This document shows positions 31,071 to 40,369 of a stretch of DNA of 64,000 nt, one piece after another. The notes under the pieces were generated by a model, which worked only from the letters and a program-made list of their open reading frames with translations, ran no database searches and was not told the DNA's origin. The first letter of the stretch is position 1, and the number at the start of each line of letters is the position of its first letter. The position numbers and the translations under genes were made by a program. The DNA is taken from NCBI GenBank assembly GCA_963665015.2, contig CAXXSY010000004.1, positions 1,488,001 to 1,552,000 on the forward strand, read 5' to 3'. Source of the DNA: G963662655 sp963665015. GTDB taxonomy: Bacteria; Cloacimonadota; Cloacimonadia; Cloacimonadales; JAIOQZ01.

Positions 31071-33860
31071 CTATTTCAGCAGCAATACCTTTCGCATAGC
31101 GGACTGGTTTTTCGTCGTGAGCCGGCACAGATAGATTCCGCCGGAGACCGGCTTGCCCGAAAAGTCTTTGCCGCTCCAGTTGACGGCGTGCGGACCGGAA
31201 TCGTAACGCTGATCGGTGAGCGTGATCACCTTCTGTCCGCGGACGTTGAATATCTCGAGTTTGACCTGATCCGGCTCCGTGAGGTAGAATGAGAAATTCG
31301 TCTCCGGGTTGAACGGATTCGGATAGTTGGAGAAGGCAAAATCGGGTCTGGGGATGCTGGGGTCTTCGTTACCGATTTGGGTATCAGCGATCACACGGAT
31401 CATGAAGTTGCCCGTGTCGTGAACCGCCCAACCTTCAGCGTCGCGGTAGAAGCTGGTTGCCATCGGATCGGTGGTATCCTCTCCGACGATACTCATCTGC
31501 ATGGTTCCCATCATTCCGACGCAGTATTGTCCCGCATCGAGAACCGGCTTGCTGGGTAGCGCGATGTAGTTCCAACCTTCTATGAGTTGGTTTGCCGGCA
31601 CCGCGAAATCGTTCAAAGCTTGATCGGGTATCCCGGTTTCGGGATCGACGCTCCACAGTTTGGCGATCAACGGCAGGTTGCCGGGCTCGTCGAGATAAAT
31701 ACGCAAAAACTTGATCTGGCGCGATTCCTCAAGCTCGAATGCAACGGCAAGCTCTTCGCCGACGGCTGGTTCGAACGCATCTTCCATGCTGCCGTCGTCG
31801 TGGCTGTATTCGAGGGCAGTCTCTGCCATCGCAAAGCCGCGTCCGGGAATCGAGAAGTCGGATATACCAACTGTATAGACAGCCTTGACGGCGTATTCGA
31901 GTACGGTGTTTATGGGAGGATTGTCGTCGATGAAAAGCGTGCTGTTCTCGCCATTGAGGACACCAATCGCATCGCCGAATTCGCCTCCGAGGGGTCTGCG
32001 ATAGACCTCATAACCGTTCAGCGAGCGGCTGTTGCGTGTGGAGAGCGTGGGGAGGGTTCGTCCGTCGTCGGTGTCAACGAAGGCTTCGATGCACCAGTTG
32101 GCGTTGATCGTTGGTTCGGACGCCTCCAGGAGGGTAGCCCAATTACCGCCATCGACACGGATATACGCGCCTTTTTCCGGAACCATCGGGCCGGTGTCGG
32201 CACCGCATGGATGCCCCGTTTCGGTCAGCGCGCGGTATCCGATCCACAGTACTTGTCCGAATTCTATTGAGAGCGGTTCTTGCAGCGTTATAAGGTTCCA
32301 GCCTCCGATAGACGGATATTCGACATGCTGTTCGCGCAAGATAGTGCCGGTGCCGTCCCATATTCTGATCCAGTAATCGCAATCCTCTTCACCGGGCGCG
32401 AACTTGACGCGCGTGATGGCGCCGCCGACGTAGGGGAGAAGGTCTTCGGCGAAGAAACGGGCGCAGACTTCGAAGTCGGCCGGGCCCATGATCCCGATGA
32501 AGCTTTCGATCTCACGGTTGTCCCAGAACATCCATCCTTCTTGTCCGACAATGGCGGGTCGGTCCCAAATGAGCTGGATCGCCTGGTCGTTGGGATAGCA
32601 CTGGAGATTCTCCGGGACGGGCAGCGAGACCGGGTAGTATATCTTCACGTCGTCGATGTAAAGACCTGTGGCGTTGGCTGTGTTTCCGTCATCGTCCGTG
32701 GCGACCTGGAATTTGATCTGAATCGTTTCACCGCTCCACACGCCGAGATCGCAGTTTCCGTGGAAGGCCGCACTCGAATAGGTGTTGTCGATGAAGGTCC
32801 ACGCCGGGGTCTCGCCGTCGGAGTGATTGTATTGAACCCTGGTCCAGGCGGGATCGTTCGCACCTTTGACGAAGACCTGGTAATAGTCGTCGAGGATGCC
32901 GTCGTTTCCGTTATCATAGTCCGGCAGGTCGCACAGCACCCGGTAGGAGAAGTAGCAGTGGGTGCCGGAGGGGAGGGTGATTGCCGGGGATACCAGTTCG
33001 TCGAGAAGGTTGTTTTCGATGGGGCAGTGCGCGGCTCCATCGGTGATCTCCCAGAAGTCGCCGCTCATATCGATGTTGTATGCCGGAGTCATCTGGTCGT
33101 CGCCATTGGCGTTGGATTGGAAAGCGCCGGCAACGTCTATATTGTCGATCCGGGCTCCGAACCACGCTGGATCGCCGTCCTCGTCGATGGTGCAGGAGTT
33201 GTCGTCGGACGCGAAAGCGAACCGGATGCGGACGGTTTGACCCGACCATGCGCCGAGATTGAAGCTTGCCTGTTGCCAGCCGCTCGAGCTGCCGGTCCAG
33301 CCGGGAACTCCCGCGCCTTCGCCGAAGATCGCACCGAAGCTGTAGCAACTCGACGATGTATAGGCGGGAGAGCCGTTCAGAATTTGCCACGTTTCACCTG
33401 AGTCGGTGCTGATGCGGACGTTGAAACCGTCCCAGGCATTGTAATCCTCGTGCGTGCTGCCCGGTTCGATGTTGTATGATACCATGAATGTAAGCATCGG
33501 ATTCTGCTGCGTGATCGCGATGTCCGGTGTGTCGAGAACGACGTAGCGGTGGTTGTCGTATCCGCCGATCGTTTCGTCACCCATCCACCAGGACGCGCCA
33601 TCGTAAGCGCCGGTAGAAGATGTGTGCCACCATTCGTTCCAGTGGAATGGGGCGGTTCCATCCTGGGGTCGCCAGTTTCCGAAGCCGCTACTGAAATCTT
33701 CATTCAGGAGCTCGTAATCCGAGCGTTGATTTCTGGTTTGCGTGAGTGTTCTTTCGCTGGGTGAGAGTGAATATTTCACTCCGGTGGCGAATACTACGGT
33801 GGCTGCCAACAGCAGGGTTGTCAGCAGAATCGTTCTGTATAAAACTTTGCTTGAAATCAT
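31071..33860 (-). CDS. Large exported multi-domain protein with type IX sorting domain
   Basis: 929 residues from the ATG at 33860, chosen because an AGAGG site lies six bases upstream; an ATG six bases earlier sits on that site. After a signal peptide (ILLTTLLLAATVVFA) two jelly-roll-like repeats follow, each built around an extracellular pattern (FSSGFGNWRPQDG, FVVLDTPDI-type strand, WSGQTVRIRFAFASDDNSC, then CDLGVWSGETIQIKFQVATD). They resemble domains in immune-inhibitor/MAM-type secreted peptidases and adhesins. A fibronectin-like part is next, and the last 85 residues are a Por sorting module (NYPNPFNPETNFSF, IFNVRGQKV, SGGIYLCRL, KVLLLK). No catalytic motif was found. Confidence 0.8.
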   Translation of the reverse strand: MISSKVLYRTILLTTLLLAATVVFATGVKYSLSPSERTLTQTRNQRSDYELLNEDFSSGFGNWRPQDGTAPFHWNEWWHTSSTGAYDGASWWMGDETIGGYDNHRYVVLDTPDIAITQQNPMLTFMVSYNIEPGSTHEDYNAWDGFNVRISTDSGETWQILNGSPAYTSSSCYSFGAIFGEGAGVPGWTGSSSGWQQASFNLGAWSGQTVRIRFAFASDDNSCTIDEDGDPAWFGARIDNIDVAGAFQSNANGDDQMTPAYNIDMSGDFWEITDGAAHCPIENNLLDELVSPAITLPSGTHCYFSYRVLCDLPDYDNGNDGILDDYYQVFVKGANDPAWTRVQYNHSDGETPAWTFIDNTYSSAAFHGNCDLGVWSGETIQIKFQVATDDDGNTANATGLYIDDVKIYYPVSLPVPENLQCYPNDQAIQLIWDRPAIVGQEGWMFWDNREIESFIGIMGPADFEVCARFFAEDLLPYVGGAITRVKFAPGEEDCDYWIRIWDGTGTILREQHVEYPSIGGWNLITLQEPLSIEFGQVLWIGYRALTETGHPCGADTGPMVPEKGAYIRVDGGNWATLLEASEPTINANWCIEAFVDTDDGRTLPTLSTRNSRSLNGYEVYRRPLGGEFGDAIGVLNGENSTLFIDDNPPINTVLEYAVKAVYTVGISDFSIPGRGFAMAETALEYSHDDGSMEDAFEPAVGEELAVAFELEESRQIKFLRIYLDEPGNLPLIAKLWSVDPETGIPDQALNDFAVPANQLIEGWNYIALPSKPVLDAGQYCVGMMGTMQMSIVGEDTTDPMATSFYRDAEGWAVHDTGNFMIRVIADTQIGNEDPSIPRPDFAFSNYPNPFNPETNFSFYLTEPDQVKLEIFNVRGQKVITLTDQRYDSGPHAVNWSGKDFSGKPVSGGIYLCRLTTKNQSAMRKVLLLK

Positions 33861-34221
33861 GTACATCCTCTTTTTTCAATATACGTGCCATTCTCCTAAC
33901 GAATAACGCAGTGGCAAGAAAAAGATTACAGAGAATCGTTTCGGACGCATGAACCCGCAGGAGCCAGAAAAGTGAATTGTTATCATTTGCGTGAACGTGC
34001 ATATCATGTTAGTGATATGAAGCATTGGTCTCTTTGTATTGTTTGTTGATTAATTCCCATAGACGTTTCGCGACAATGCTATTCGCCATTGCGGGGACTA
34101 CTCGAATATTTCATGAAAAGAGTTGACACAATTGTGACATTCATGTAATTTCAATATAATGTTTCAGCGCGAATGCTATAGTACAATGTATCAGCTATCT
34201 GTGGGTGGAGTTTAAGCCGAT
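33861..34221. other. 361-bp divergent intergenic region
   Basis: No gene seen. It holds the ribosome site of the minus-strand secreted protein and a plus-strand promoter (34123-34151) for the HDOD gene. No repeats of the dispersed families are present. Confidence 0.6.
34123..34151 (+). promoter_or_regulatory. Probable promoter of the HDOD-kinase operon
   Basis: TTGACA at 34123-34128, 17-bp spacer, TAATTT at 34146-34151; a further TATAAT lies at 34155-34160 but at 26 bp. The start codon of the HDOD gene is 70 bp downstream. Confidence 0.55.
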
Positions 34222-35082
34222 ATGATGAATTTACGAGAGCTTATTCAAGCAGTCAATCAGTCCGATATCGCTTCAATCCGCAACTCGATTATCGAGATTT
34301 TGCGATTGGTCGCCGACCCCCATACCAGCGCTAAGCAGCTTACCGAGCTCATTGAACGCGACCCACCACTCTCCGGAAAAATCCTTCGCCGTGCCAATTC
34401 CGTTTTCTATGGATCGACTCGTAAGATTTCCGAGATCAGGCAGGCGATCGTCCGGGTGGGATTCGACGTGGTCAAGGAACTCACGCTGTCCCAGAAGGTA
34501 TGCGAGCTGTTCGAGTACGGCACGCGAAGAGACGGTTTCTCCCGCATGGAGTTGTGGAAGAACAGCGTTGCGGTCGCAGTCTGCGCGAAGACGATCTACC
34601 GGCAGGAATTTGGCTTGAAGGGTGAAGAGGCATATGCGGCCGGCATTCTCCACAACATCGGGATCGTCGTGGAAGATCAGTTTCTGCACGAGAAGTTCCT
34701 GGAAATGATTGATATCAAGCCCATGATGAAGGACAACATCCTCAATGCCGAGAACAAGGTGTTCGGTTTCGATCACACGACGATTGCGGGCGAGCTGATC
34801 GAGAACTGGAATCTTCCGGTCGAGCTCGTTTCGGCCGTGCGGTTTCATCACGCGCCATTCAAAGCGGAGGGAGACATCGGCAGAATCGTGATGACCCTCT
34901 ACCTGGCGGACTACCTTTGTCAGAAAAGCGACATCGGCTTTTGCGACACACCCTACGGGAACCGGCTGATGTTCCGGAGATGCCTGAGTCACCTGGACAT
35001 CAAGGAACGTGCGACGGAATACATCATTCAGGAGGTGGTCGCCGAGGTCAAGAAGATGGAAAACGCGGGGTGGTTCGGATGA
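34222..35082 (+). CDS. HDOD-domain signalling protein
   Basis: 286 residues that form one HDOD domain, a non-catalytic relative of HD phosphohydrolases common in signalling. Visible marks: TELIERDPPLSGKILRRANS, SEIRQAIVRVGFDVVKELTL, the ILHNIG sequence in place of the HD pair, and FDHTTIAGELIENWNLP with VRFHHAPF. Its stop overlaps the start of the kinase gene by four bases (ATGA), so both proteins probably act in the same pathway. Confidence 0.9.
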   Translation: MMNLRELIQAVNQSDIASIRNSIIEILRLVADPHTSAKQLTELIERDPPLSGKILRRANSVFYGSTRKISEIRQAIVRVGFDVVKELTLSQKVCELFEYGTRRDGFSRMELWKNSVAVAVCAKTIYRQEFGLKGEEAYAAGILHNIGIVVEDQFLHEKFLEMIDIKPMMKDNILNAENKVFGFDHTTIAGELIENWNLPVELVSAVRFHHAPFKAEGDIGRIVMTLYLADYLCQKSDIGFCDTPYGNRLMFRRCLSHLDIKERATEYIIQEVVAEVKKMENAGWFG

Positions 35083-36431
35083 AGCGCAGGGCAATTCGAA
35101 ATGACAACGAGCGCTTGATCCGGAAACTGAGAACTCGGATTGAAGAGCTCGAGATCAAGCTCAAACACGTTGAGAACGACCACAAACTGACCCTGAAGGA
35201 ATTCGATTCGACCCAGGAACAATACTTCGAGAATCTTTTGCAGATTGAGAAGCAGGAGCAGGAGCAGAACAGGCTGCACGATATCCTGCGACACTCTCAG
35301 CGCATGGAGGCGGTCGGACTTCTTGCCGGCGGTATTGCCCACGACTTCAACAATCTTCTCACCGTGATGCAGGGGACGGTCGATATGATGATGCAGCAGA
35401 CTGATCCGACCTGCGATAATTACAGGCATATCGATCAGCTCAATCGCGCTGTGGGGCGTGCTTCGACGCTGACCAACCAGCTCCTGGTGTTCAGCCGCAA
35501 GCAGGTCTTGCAGCCGCGCGTTATGAACATGAATCAACTGGTGCAGGAAATCGGTGAAATGCTACGACGGCTGATCGGCGAGGATATCAATGTCGATATC
35601 CAGCTCGATGAATCCCTGGGCAATGTCAAGGCCGATCCCGGGCAGGTCGAACAGGTGCTAACGAATCTGATCCTCAACGCCCGTGATGCCATGCCGAGCG
35701 GTGGGATTCTGACGATCGAGACCAAAAACGTCGAATTCGACGACCCCTATCTCAACTCCCATCCCGAAGTCAGACCAGGCAGTTACGTGATGATGGCGGT
35801 CTCCGATAACGGTATCGGCATCGACCGTGAGATGCAGGACAAGATATTCGATCCGTTCTTTACGACCAAGGACAAGGAGCGCTGCTCGGGACTGGGTCTG
35901 GCGATGGTTTGGGGGATCGTACGGCAGTCGGAAGGACAGGTTTGGGTGTATAGCGAACCGGGCGTGGGAACGACGTTCAAGATATACCTTCCCCGCGTGT
36001 TCGAGAAAGCCCAGCCACTCGAGCAATATCATTTCGAACCGCTGAAAATCCACGGAACCGAGACCATCCTCGTGGTCGAGGACGAGGAGGATGTGCGGGA
36101 GTTGATCTCGGAAGCACTTTCCAATCAGGGCTACGACGTGATCGAAGCCGAGAACGGCGAGGTGGGCCTCAAGCGGATGTTCGAAAACAAGGATCGTATC
36201 GACATGATCGTCTCGGACCTCATCATGCCCCAGATGAGCGGTAAGGCCATGGCGGCCACGATCCTGGAGGCTATCCCCAGAACGAAAATCCTCTTCATGT
36301 CCGGCTACACAGACGACATGATCGCCAAGAACGGTATCCTCATCGAGGGTACGCACTTCATCCAGAAACCTTTCAAACTCAGAGACTTGCTCGTTCGCGT
36401 CAAATCCATCATCGACGGCACGGAAGTGTAG
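35079..36431 (+). CDS. Cytosolic hybrid histidine kinase with C-terminal receiver
   Basis: 450 residues from the ATG at the HDOD stop. The first 70 residues form a coiled coil (ERLIRKLRTRIEELEIKLKH). Then come the dimerisation/phosphoacceptor helix with His88 in GGIAHDFNN, N-box NLILNARDAM, G1 DNGIGID, F-box FDPFFTTK, G2 GLGLAMVWG, and a C-terminal receiver with the acidic pair VVEDEED and phospho-acceptor Asp380 in SDLIMPQ, ending with Lys in QKPF. There is no membrane segment or sensor domain, so the HDOD protein may provide input. Confidence 0.93.
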   Translation: MKRRAIRNDNERLIRKLRTRIEELEIKLKHVENDHKLTLKEFDSTQEQYFENLLQIEKQEQEQNRLHDILRHSQRMEAVGLLAGGIAHDFNNLLTVMQGTVDMMMQQTDPTCDNYRHIDQLNRAVGRASTLTNQLLVFSRKQVLQPRVMNMNQLVQEIGEMLRRLIGEDINVDIQLDESLGNVKADPGQVEQVLTNLILNARDAMPSGGILTIETKNVEFDDPYLNSHPEVRPGSYVMMAVSDNGIGIDREMQDKIFDPFFTTKDKERCSGLGLAMVWGIVRQSEGQVWVYSEPGVGTTFKIYLPRVFEKAQPLEQYHFEPLKIHGTETILVVEDEEDVRELISEALSNQGYDVIEAENGEVGLKRMFENKDRIDMIVSDLIMPQMSGKAMAATILEAIPRTKILFMSGYTDDMIAKNGILIEGTHFIQKPFKLRDLLVRVKSIIDGTEV

Positions 36432-36435
36432 GGAA

Positions 36436-36464
36436 CCTGGGTACGCAGGCGTCCTCGTCTGCAT
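36436..36464. repeat. Dispersed repeat, family B
   Basis: Sequence cctgggtacgcaggcgtcct then cgtctgcat. It is related to units at 28621, 37398-37512, 44793 and 58247. It lies in the 57-bp spacer between the kinase and the PAP2 gene. Confidence 0.6.
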
Positions 36465-36488
36465 ACTGTGCAGAAAAAAGAGTATCGT

Positions 36489-37223
36489 ATGATGCGCACC
36501 ATTTCAACTTTATTCCTGATCGCATTCGTCTCGTTTTCATGCCTGTTCGCTGAGGGTGCGGAGCAGGACACAACATATTTCGAACGATTTCTGCACAGCT
36601 ACGAAGCGTCCTACGTCATTCCCCTGGTGCTTATCGGCTATGGCGTCATCGGAATCGAGAGCGAGCAACTGAAATTCTACAATAAAGAGACCCGCGAAGA
36701 GTTGCAGGAGAACATCGACAGGAAATTCACGATCGACGATGTCTCGCAGTACGTTCCGTTTCTATCGGTTTACGCCTTGAACGCGATGGGAATCGAGGGA
36801 AAGAATCGCTTCATGCATCGAACCTGCATCCTCGGTTCCGCTTACGCCATCATGGGCGTGACGGTTCTCTGGCTGAAGGAGATAACGCCCGTAAAGAGGC
36901 CGGACGGTTCTTCCCGTAATTCGTTTCCATCCGGGCACACCGCCACCGCCTTCATGGGCGCGGAGTTCGTGTATCAGGAGTATAAGGACAAATCGATCTG
37001 GTATGGCGTGACGGCCTATCTGATCGCGGCGGGTACCGGCTATTTCAGGATGTACAACAACCGGCACTGGCTCTCGGACGTGGCCGCTGGAGCCGGATTC
37101 GGGATGCTGAGTACGAAAGTCGCTTACTTACTGCACGACAAGATCAAAATATCGGACCATTGCCGTGTGATACCCTACTTCGACGGTAGCCACTACGGCC
37201 TCGCGTTCAACATCGGCTATTGA
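36489..37223 (+). CDS. PAP2-family membrane phosphatase
   Basis: 244 residues from the ATG at 36489, giving a clean signal segment (MMRTISTLFLIAFVSFSCLF); an upstream GTG at 36468 would add seven polar residues. The three PAP2 motifs are complete: KEITPVKRP (KxxxxxxRP), SFPSGHTATAF (PSGH) and RMYNNRHWLSDVAAG (SRxxxxxHxxxD-like with RHWLSD). The substrate may be phosphatidic acid, undecaprenyl pyrophosphate or lipid A phosphate; the catalytic side should face the periplasm. Confidence 0.9.
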   Translation: MMRTISTLFLIAFVSFSCLFAEGAEQDTTYFERFLHSYEASYVIPLVLIGYGVIGIESEQLKFYNKETREELQENIDRKFTIDDVSQYVPFLSVYALNAMGIEGKNRFMHRTCILGSAYAIMGVTVLWLKEITPVKRPDGSSRNSFPSGHTATAFMGAEFVYQEYKDKSIWYGVTAYLIAAGTGYFRMYNNRHWLSDVAAGAGFGMLSTKVAYLLHDKIKISDHCRVIPYFDGSHYGLAFNIGY

Positions 37224-37619
37224 TCCCCTCTTCCCGGGTACGCATCCACACGCATCTTCACCCGCCCTGCATCTATCGACGTGTAACACCACGCCTTCGC
37301 CGTGAATGAACACGCCGATAGGTGCGGGACGAGCCAATCTGCTGTGTGGAGATGTCGGTTTGGCTGGTTGTGCTGGGGGATTTGAAGGGGGAGAGATACA
37401 GACGTGGACGTCTGTGTACCCAGGGGAAGATGCGGACGGGGACGTCTGTGTACCCAGGCGAGGATGCGGACGGGGACGTCCGCGTTCCAAGTTGTGGACG
37501 TCTGTGTACCCAGGGGGAGATGCAGGTTCAGGTTTTTCGTACCTCAAAACCTACAGATGCCTGCGCTCCACATAAAAAAACCCCCTCTTTTTTCAAAGAG
37601 GGGGTTTGGGGGAGTTTCT
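37224..37619. other. 396-bp intergenic region with dispersed repeats and terminator
   Basis: No gene. It begins with 80 bp of unassigned sequence, then has four family B-type units between 37398 and 37512 (gacgtggacgtctgtgtaccca, gcggacggggacgtc), a family D unit (37521-37567) and, next to rnfB, a strong terminator hairpin. Confidence 0.7.
37577..37607 (-). terminator. Intrinsic terminator of the rnf operon
   Basis: A stem of about 11 bp (accccctcttt with aaagagggggt and a 4-nt loop) has a seven-T run on the minus strand. It follows the rnfB stop by 13 bp. The palindrome also has A-rich flanks, so it may work for both strands. Confidence 0.85.
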
Positions 37620-38501
37620 CTAAGCTTTTTCTTCGAGCGCTTTCTTTGCGGCTTCGGCCTTGGCTTTCGCGGCGGCTTTCTTCTCGGCTCTGATTTCTTT
37701 GAGCGGGTCGAAGATGGCGCCGGTTGGGCAGACGTCGGCGCACATACCGCAGTTGATGCACTTGTCGTAGTCGATCACGGCGACGTTGTTCTCGATCGTG
37801 ATGGCGTCTTTCGGGCATTTCTTCACGCAGAGGGTACATGCGATACAGGCGGTGCTGTTACCGCACTTCTTCTTGGCGACGGCGCCCTTGTCGTTCGACA
37901 TGCAGAGCACGTGTACGCGCTTCTTCTTGTCAACCAGGTCGATGAGGTTGCGCGGACAGGCCTTGACGCAAGCGCCGCAGCCGGTGCACTTTTCCTTGTC
38001 GATGACGCGCATGCCGTTCTCGTCGAGCGAGATGGCGTCGAAGAGGCACGCCTCGATACAGTCGTTCTGGAAGACGCAACCGAAGTCGCAGAGGTTGGGG
38101 CCGTTCGAGAGTGCGACGGCCGCCTTGCAGGTCGGGATGCCTTCGTATTCGTAGCGGAAGAAGGTGTTGTTGGCTCCGCCGCTCTGGCAGTGGATCACCG
38201 CGACCTTGGGGTCCGCCGCGTCGGCAGACATGCCCATGATCTGCGCGATCTTTTCCGTAACGTCCGCTCCGCCGGGTGCGCATTTGTTGATCGCGACGCC
38301 TTCGTTGACGATGGCTTCGGCGTATCCGCCGCAGCCGGGCAGTCCGCAGGCACCGCAGTTGGCGCCGGGCAGCACTTCGTTGATTTGCTCGATTTTGGGA
38401 TCGATTTCCACGTGGAATACGCGGGACGCGAATGCCAGCACCAGACCGAAGATCAGTCCCAGTCCGCCGATAATCGCGATTGCTATGAGTATAACGATCA
38501 T
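37620..38501 (-). CDS. rnfB: RnfB, ferredoxin-type subunit of the Rnf complex
   Basis: 293 residues from the ATG at 38501, chosen for the GAGGTG site; the frame extends 12 codons further. Layout: N-terminal membrane helix (MIVILIAIAIIGGLGLIFGL), the Fe-S domain with CGACGLPGCGGYAE and a later Cys, then four ferredoxin-type [4Fe-4S] motifs in two pairs (CTGCGACVKACP, CIACTLCVKKCP, CINCGMCADVCP and one around FGCVFQNDC). The tail is Ala/Lys-rich (KKAAAKAKAEAAKKA). RnfB receives electrons from ferredoxin. Confidence 0.95.
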   Translation of the reverse strand: MIVILIAIAIIGGLGLIFGLVLAFASRVFHVEIDPKIEQINEVLPGANCGACGLPGCGGYAEAIVNEGVAINKCAPGGADVTEKIAQIMGMSADAADPKVAVIHCQSGGANNTFFRYEYEGIPTCKAAVALSNGPNLCDFGCVFQNDCIEACLFDAISLDENGMRVIDKEKCTGCGACVKACPRNLIDLVDKKKRVHVLCMSNDKGAVAKKKCGNSTACIACTLCVKKCPKDAITIENNVAVIDYDKCINCGMCADVCPTGAIFDPLKEIRAEKKAAAKAKAEAAKKALEEKA

Positions 38502-38517
38502 AATATCACCTCGTCCC

Positions 38518-39105
38518 TCAGATTTTGAATCCGGCAAAACCGCCGAATGCCAGCGCCATACAACCTGCGACGATCAGAGCGATCGGCATTCCCTTCATCG
38601 GGATGGGAACCTCCGCCTGCTCGAGTCGCTCGCGGATACCGGCCATCAGGACGAGCACCAGCGTGAAGCCGACACCGGAGAAGAAGCCGTTCATCACGGA
38701 ACCGATGAAGGTGTATTCTTCGGTGATGTTCAGGATGGATACGCCCAGAACCGCGCAGTTGGTGGTGATCAACGGAAGGAAGACGCCCAGCGACTTGTAG
38801 AGCGCCGGCGCCAGCTTCTGGATCACCATTTCGACGAACTGCACCAGCGCCGCGATCGTGAGGATGAAGGCGATGGTTTGCAGGTAACCGAGTTTGTTCG
38901 GGGCTAACAGGTAATACTGGATCAGCCAGGTTATCGTTGATGCGAGTGTCATGACGAAGATCACCGCCATGCCCATACCGACCGCCGAATCCAGCTTCTT
39001 GGAAACGCCGATGTAGGGGCACAGTCCCAGGAACCGGGACAGGACGAAGTTGCTGACGAAGACCGCCATGATCGCCAATGTAAACATACTTCCAATAAAT
39101 TGCAT
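38518..39105 (-). CDS. rnfA: RnfA, membrane subunit of the Rnf complex
   Basis: A 195-residue integral membrane protein with six helices. Signatures: FVSNFVLSRFLGLCPYIGVSKKLDSAVGMG, LLAPNKLGYLQTIAFILTIAALVQFVEM and LPLITTNCAVLGVSILN. It sits in the membrane core next to RnfE, where a cysteine pair binds a [2Fe-2S] cluster in better-studied complexes. Intergenic gap to rnfE is 29 bp. Confidence 0.95.
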   Translation of the reverse strand: MQFIGSMFTLAIMAVFVSNFVLSRFLGLCPYIGVSKKLDSAVGMGMAVIFVMTLASTITWLIQYYLLAPNKLGYLQTIAFILTIAALVQFVEMVIQKLAPALYKSLGVFLPLITTNCAVLGVSILNITEEYTFIGSVMNGFFSGVGFTLVLVLMAGIRERLEQAEVPIPMKGMPIALIVAGCMALAFGGFAGFKI

Positions 39106-39134
39106 GCGTTACTCCTTGATTATCCGAAGTTCGC

Positions 39135-39737
39135 TCATTGCTTCTTCTTAAAGATTTCCATCAGGCCCATCAGCAGTCCGAGCGTCAGGAAAGCGCCCGG
39201 TGCCAGAATTGCGACGAGCATGGGCATTTTGCCGTAGGTGTCCGTGAAGAACGGAATCGAAAGACCGAGGAACTGACCCGCTCCCAGGAGTTCTCTGATT
39301 CCGCCGAGGACGACCAGCGCCAGCGTGAAGCCAAGGCCCATGCCGATACCGTCGAGCATGGATTTGAACACGTTGTTCTTGCTTGCGAACGCTTCCGCGC
39401 GACCGAGGATGATACAGTTAACCACGATCAGCGGGATGAAGAGACCCAGGTTCTTGTGAAGCCCGGGAGCGTAGGCATGCATCACCATATCGACGATGGT
39501 CACGAAGGACGCGATCACCACGATGTAACAGGGGATGCGGATTTTCGACGGGATGACTCCCTTGATCAGCGAGATGATGATATTCGAGCACACCAGCACG
39601 AATGTCGCGGCGAGCCCCATACCAATCGCGTTCGCAACCGAGGTGGTCACTGCGAGGGTGGGGCATAGGCCCAGCGCCATCACAAAGACTGGATTCTCCT
39701 TGATGAAGCCTTTGGTGATTTCTTTTACCGCGCTCAT
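39135..39737 (-). CDS. rnfE: RnfE, membrane subunit of the Rnf complex
   Basis: A 200-residue membrane protein homologous to RnfA. Signatures: GFIKENPVFVMALGLCPTLAVTTSVANAIGMG, LFIPLIVVNCIILGRAEAFASKN and DGIGMGLGFTLALVVLGGIRELLG. Its start overlaps the rnfG stop by four bases. RnfA and RnfE form a pseudo-symmetric pair in the membrane. Confidence 0.95.
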   Translation of the reverse strand: MSAVKEITKGFIKENPVFVMALGLCPTLAVTTSVANAIGMGLAATFVLVCSNIIISLIKGVIPSKIRIPCYIVVIASFVTIVDMVMHAYAPGLHKNLGLFIPLIVVNCIILGRAEAFASKNNVFKSMLDGIGMGLGFTLALVVLGGIRELLGAGQFLGLSIPFFTDTYGKMPMLVAILAPGAFLTLGLLMGLMEIFKKKQ

Positions 39738-40369
39738 TGTTGAACCTCCCCAGTGGCTGTTTTCAGTTGCTCGATACCCGCCCGGATGGACTTGGTCACG
39801 GCGTCCGATGTGATTGTTGCGCCTGTCAGGCTTACGATCTGGCCTTCATCTTTGCCGACGATAAGCGTCGCGATCGTCCGTCCGACAAACCTATCGATGA
39901 AGAAGTCCTTCACGCAATTGGCGCCGAGCCCGGGGGTTTCGGACTGGCTGGAAATCTTGATCTTGTTGACTTCGTATTCGCCTTGCTGGTTGACCTTCAC
40001 ACCCACCATTGTTTCGACGGTGCTGCTGTATCCCTTGCCGTAGGCCTTGAATACGTAGCCGACCAGGTTTTCCGTGTTCGCGTCAACCGAGTCGAGTGCG
40101 GTGTAATAATAGAAGAATCCGCCGCCATCGTCCTTCTGGATTTTCAGGGGATTCGGCTTGACGTTTTCGTCTGCTTTCTTTTCCACTGCCAGCGAGTCTT
40201 TAACGAATTTATTCGCGTCGGACAGCACAAGCATTCGATCTTGATTTTCCTGTTCGAGCGCTTTCTTCTCGATAGCAGGCTTGGTTACGTTGTTCACCAT
40301 CGCCAGCACACCCGCGGCGATACCGGAGATGAGCAAGAGGACGAAACCGAGTTTAACATAGTACATCAT
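39734..40369 (-). CDS. rnfG: RnfG, FMN-bearing periplasmic subunit
   Basis: 211 residues: N-terminal membrane anchor (LGFVLLLISGIAAGVLAMV), then an FMN-binding domain. The flavinylation motif is SLTGATITSDAVTKS, with the Thr in T-G-A-T expected to carry covalent FMN added by ApbE. The start overlaps the rnfD stop by four bases (ATGATG, ATGA). Upstream of the domain is a charged linker of about 70 residues. Confidence 0.95.
   Translation of the reverse strand: MMYYVKLGFVLLLISGIAAGVLAMVNNVTKPAIEKKALEQENQDRMLVLSDANKFVKDSLAVEKKADENVKPNPLKIQKDDGGGFFYYYTALDSVDANTENLVGYVFKAYGKGYSSTVETMVGVKVNQQGEYEVNKIKISSQSETPGLGANCVKDFFIDRFVGRTIATLIVGKDEGQIVSLTGATITSDAVTKSIRAGIEQLKTATGEVQQ

Noticed and set aside
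32280..33401. A 373-residue plus-strand frame over the 929-residue secreted protein
   Set aside because: Antisense shadow with no ribosome site; the sense frame has a signal peptide and a sorting module.
37404..38528. A 374-residue plus-strand frame over rnfB
   Set aside because: It begins in dispersed repeats and is the complement of rnfB; translations of repeats such as GRLCTQ are not protein signals.
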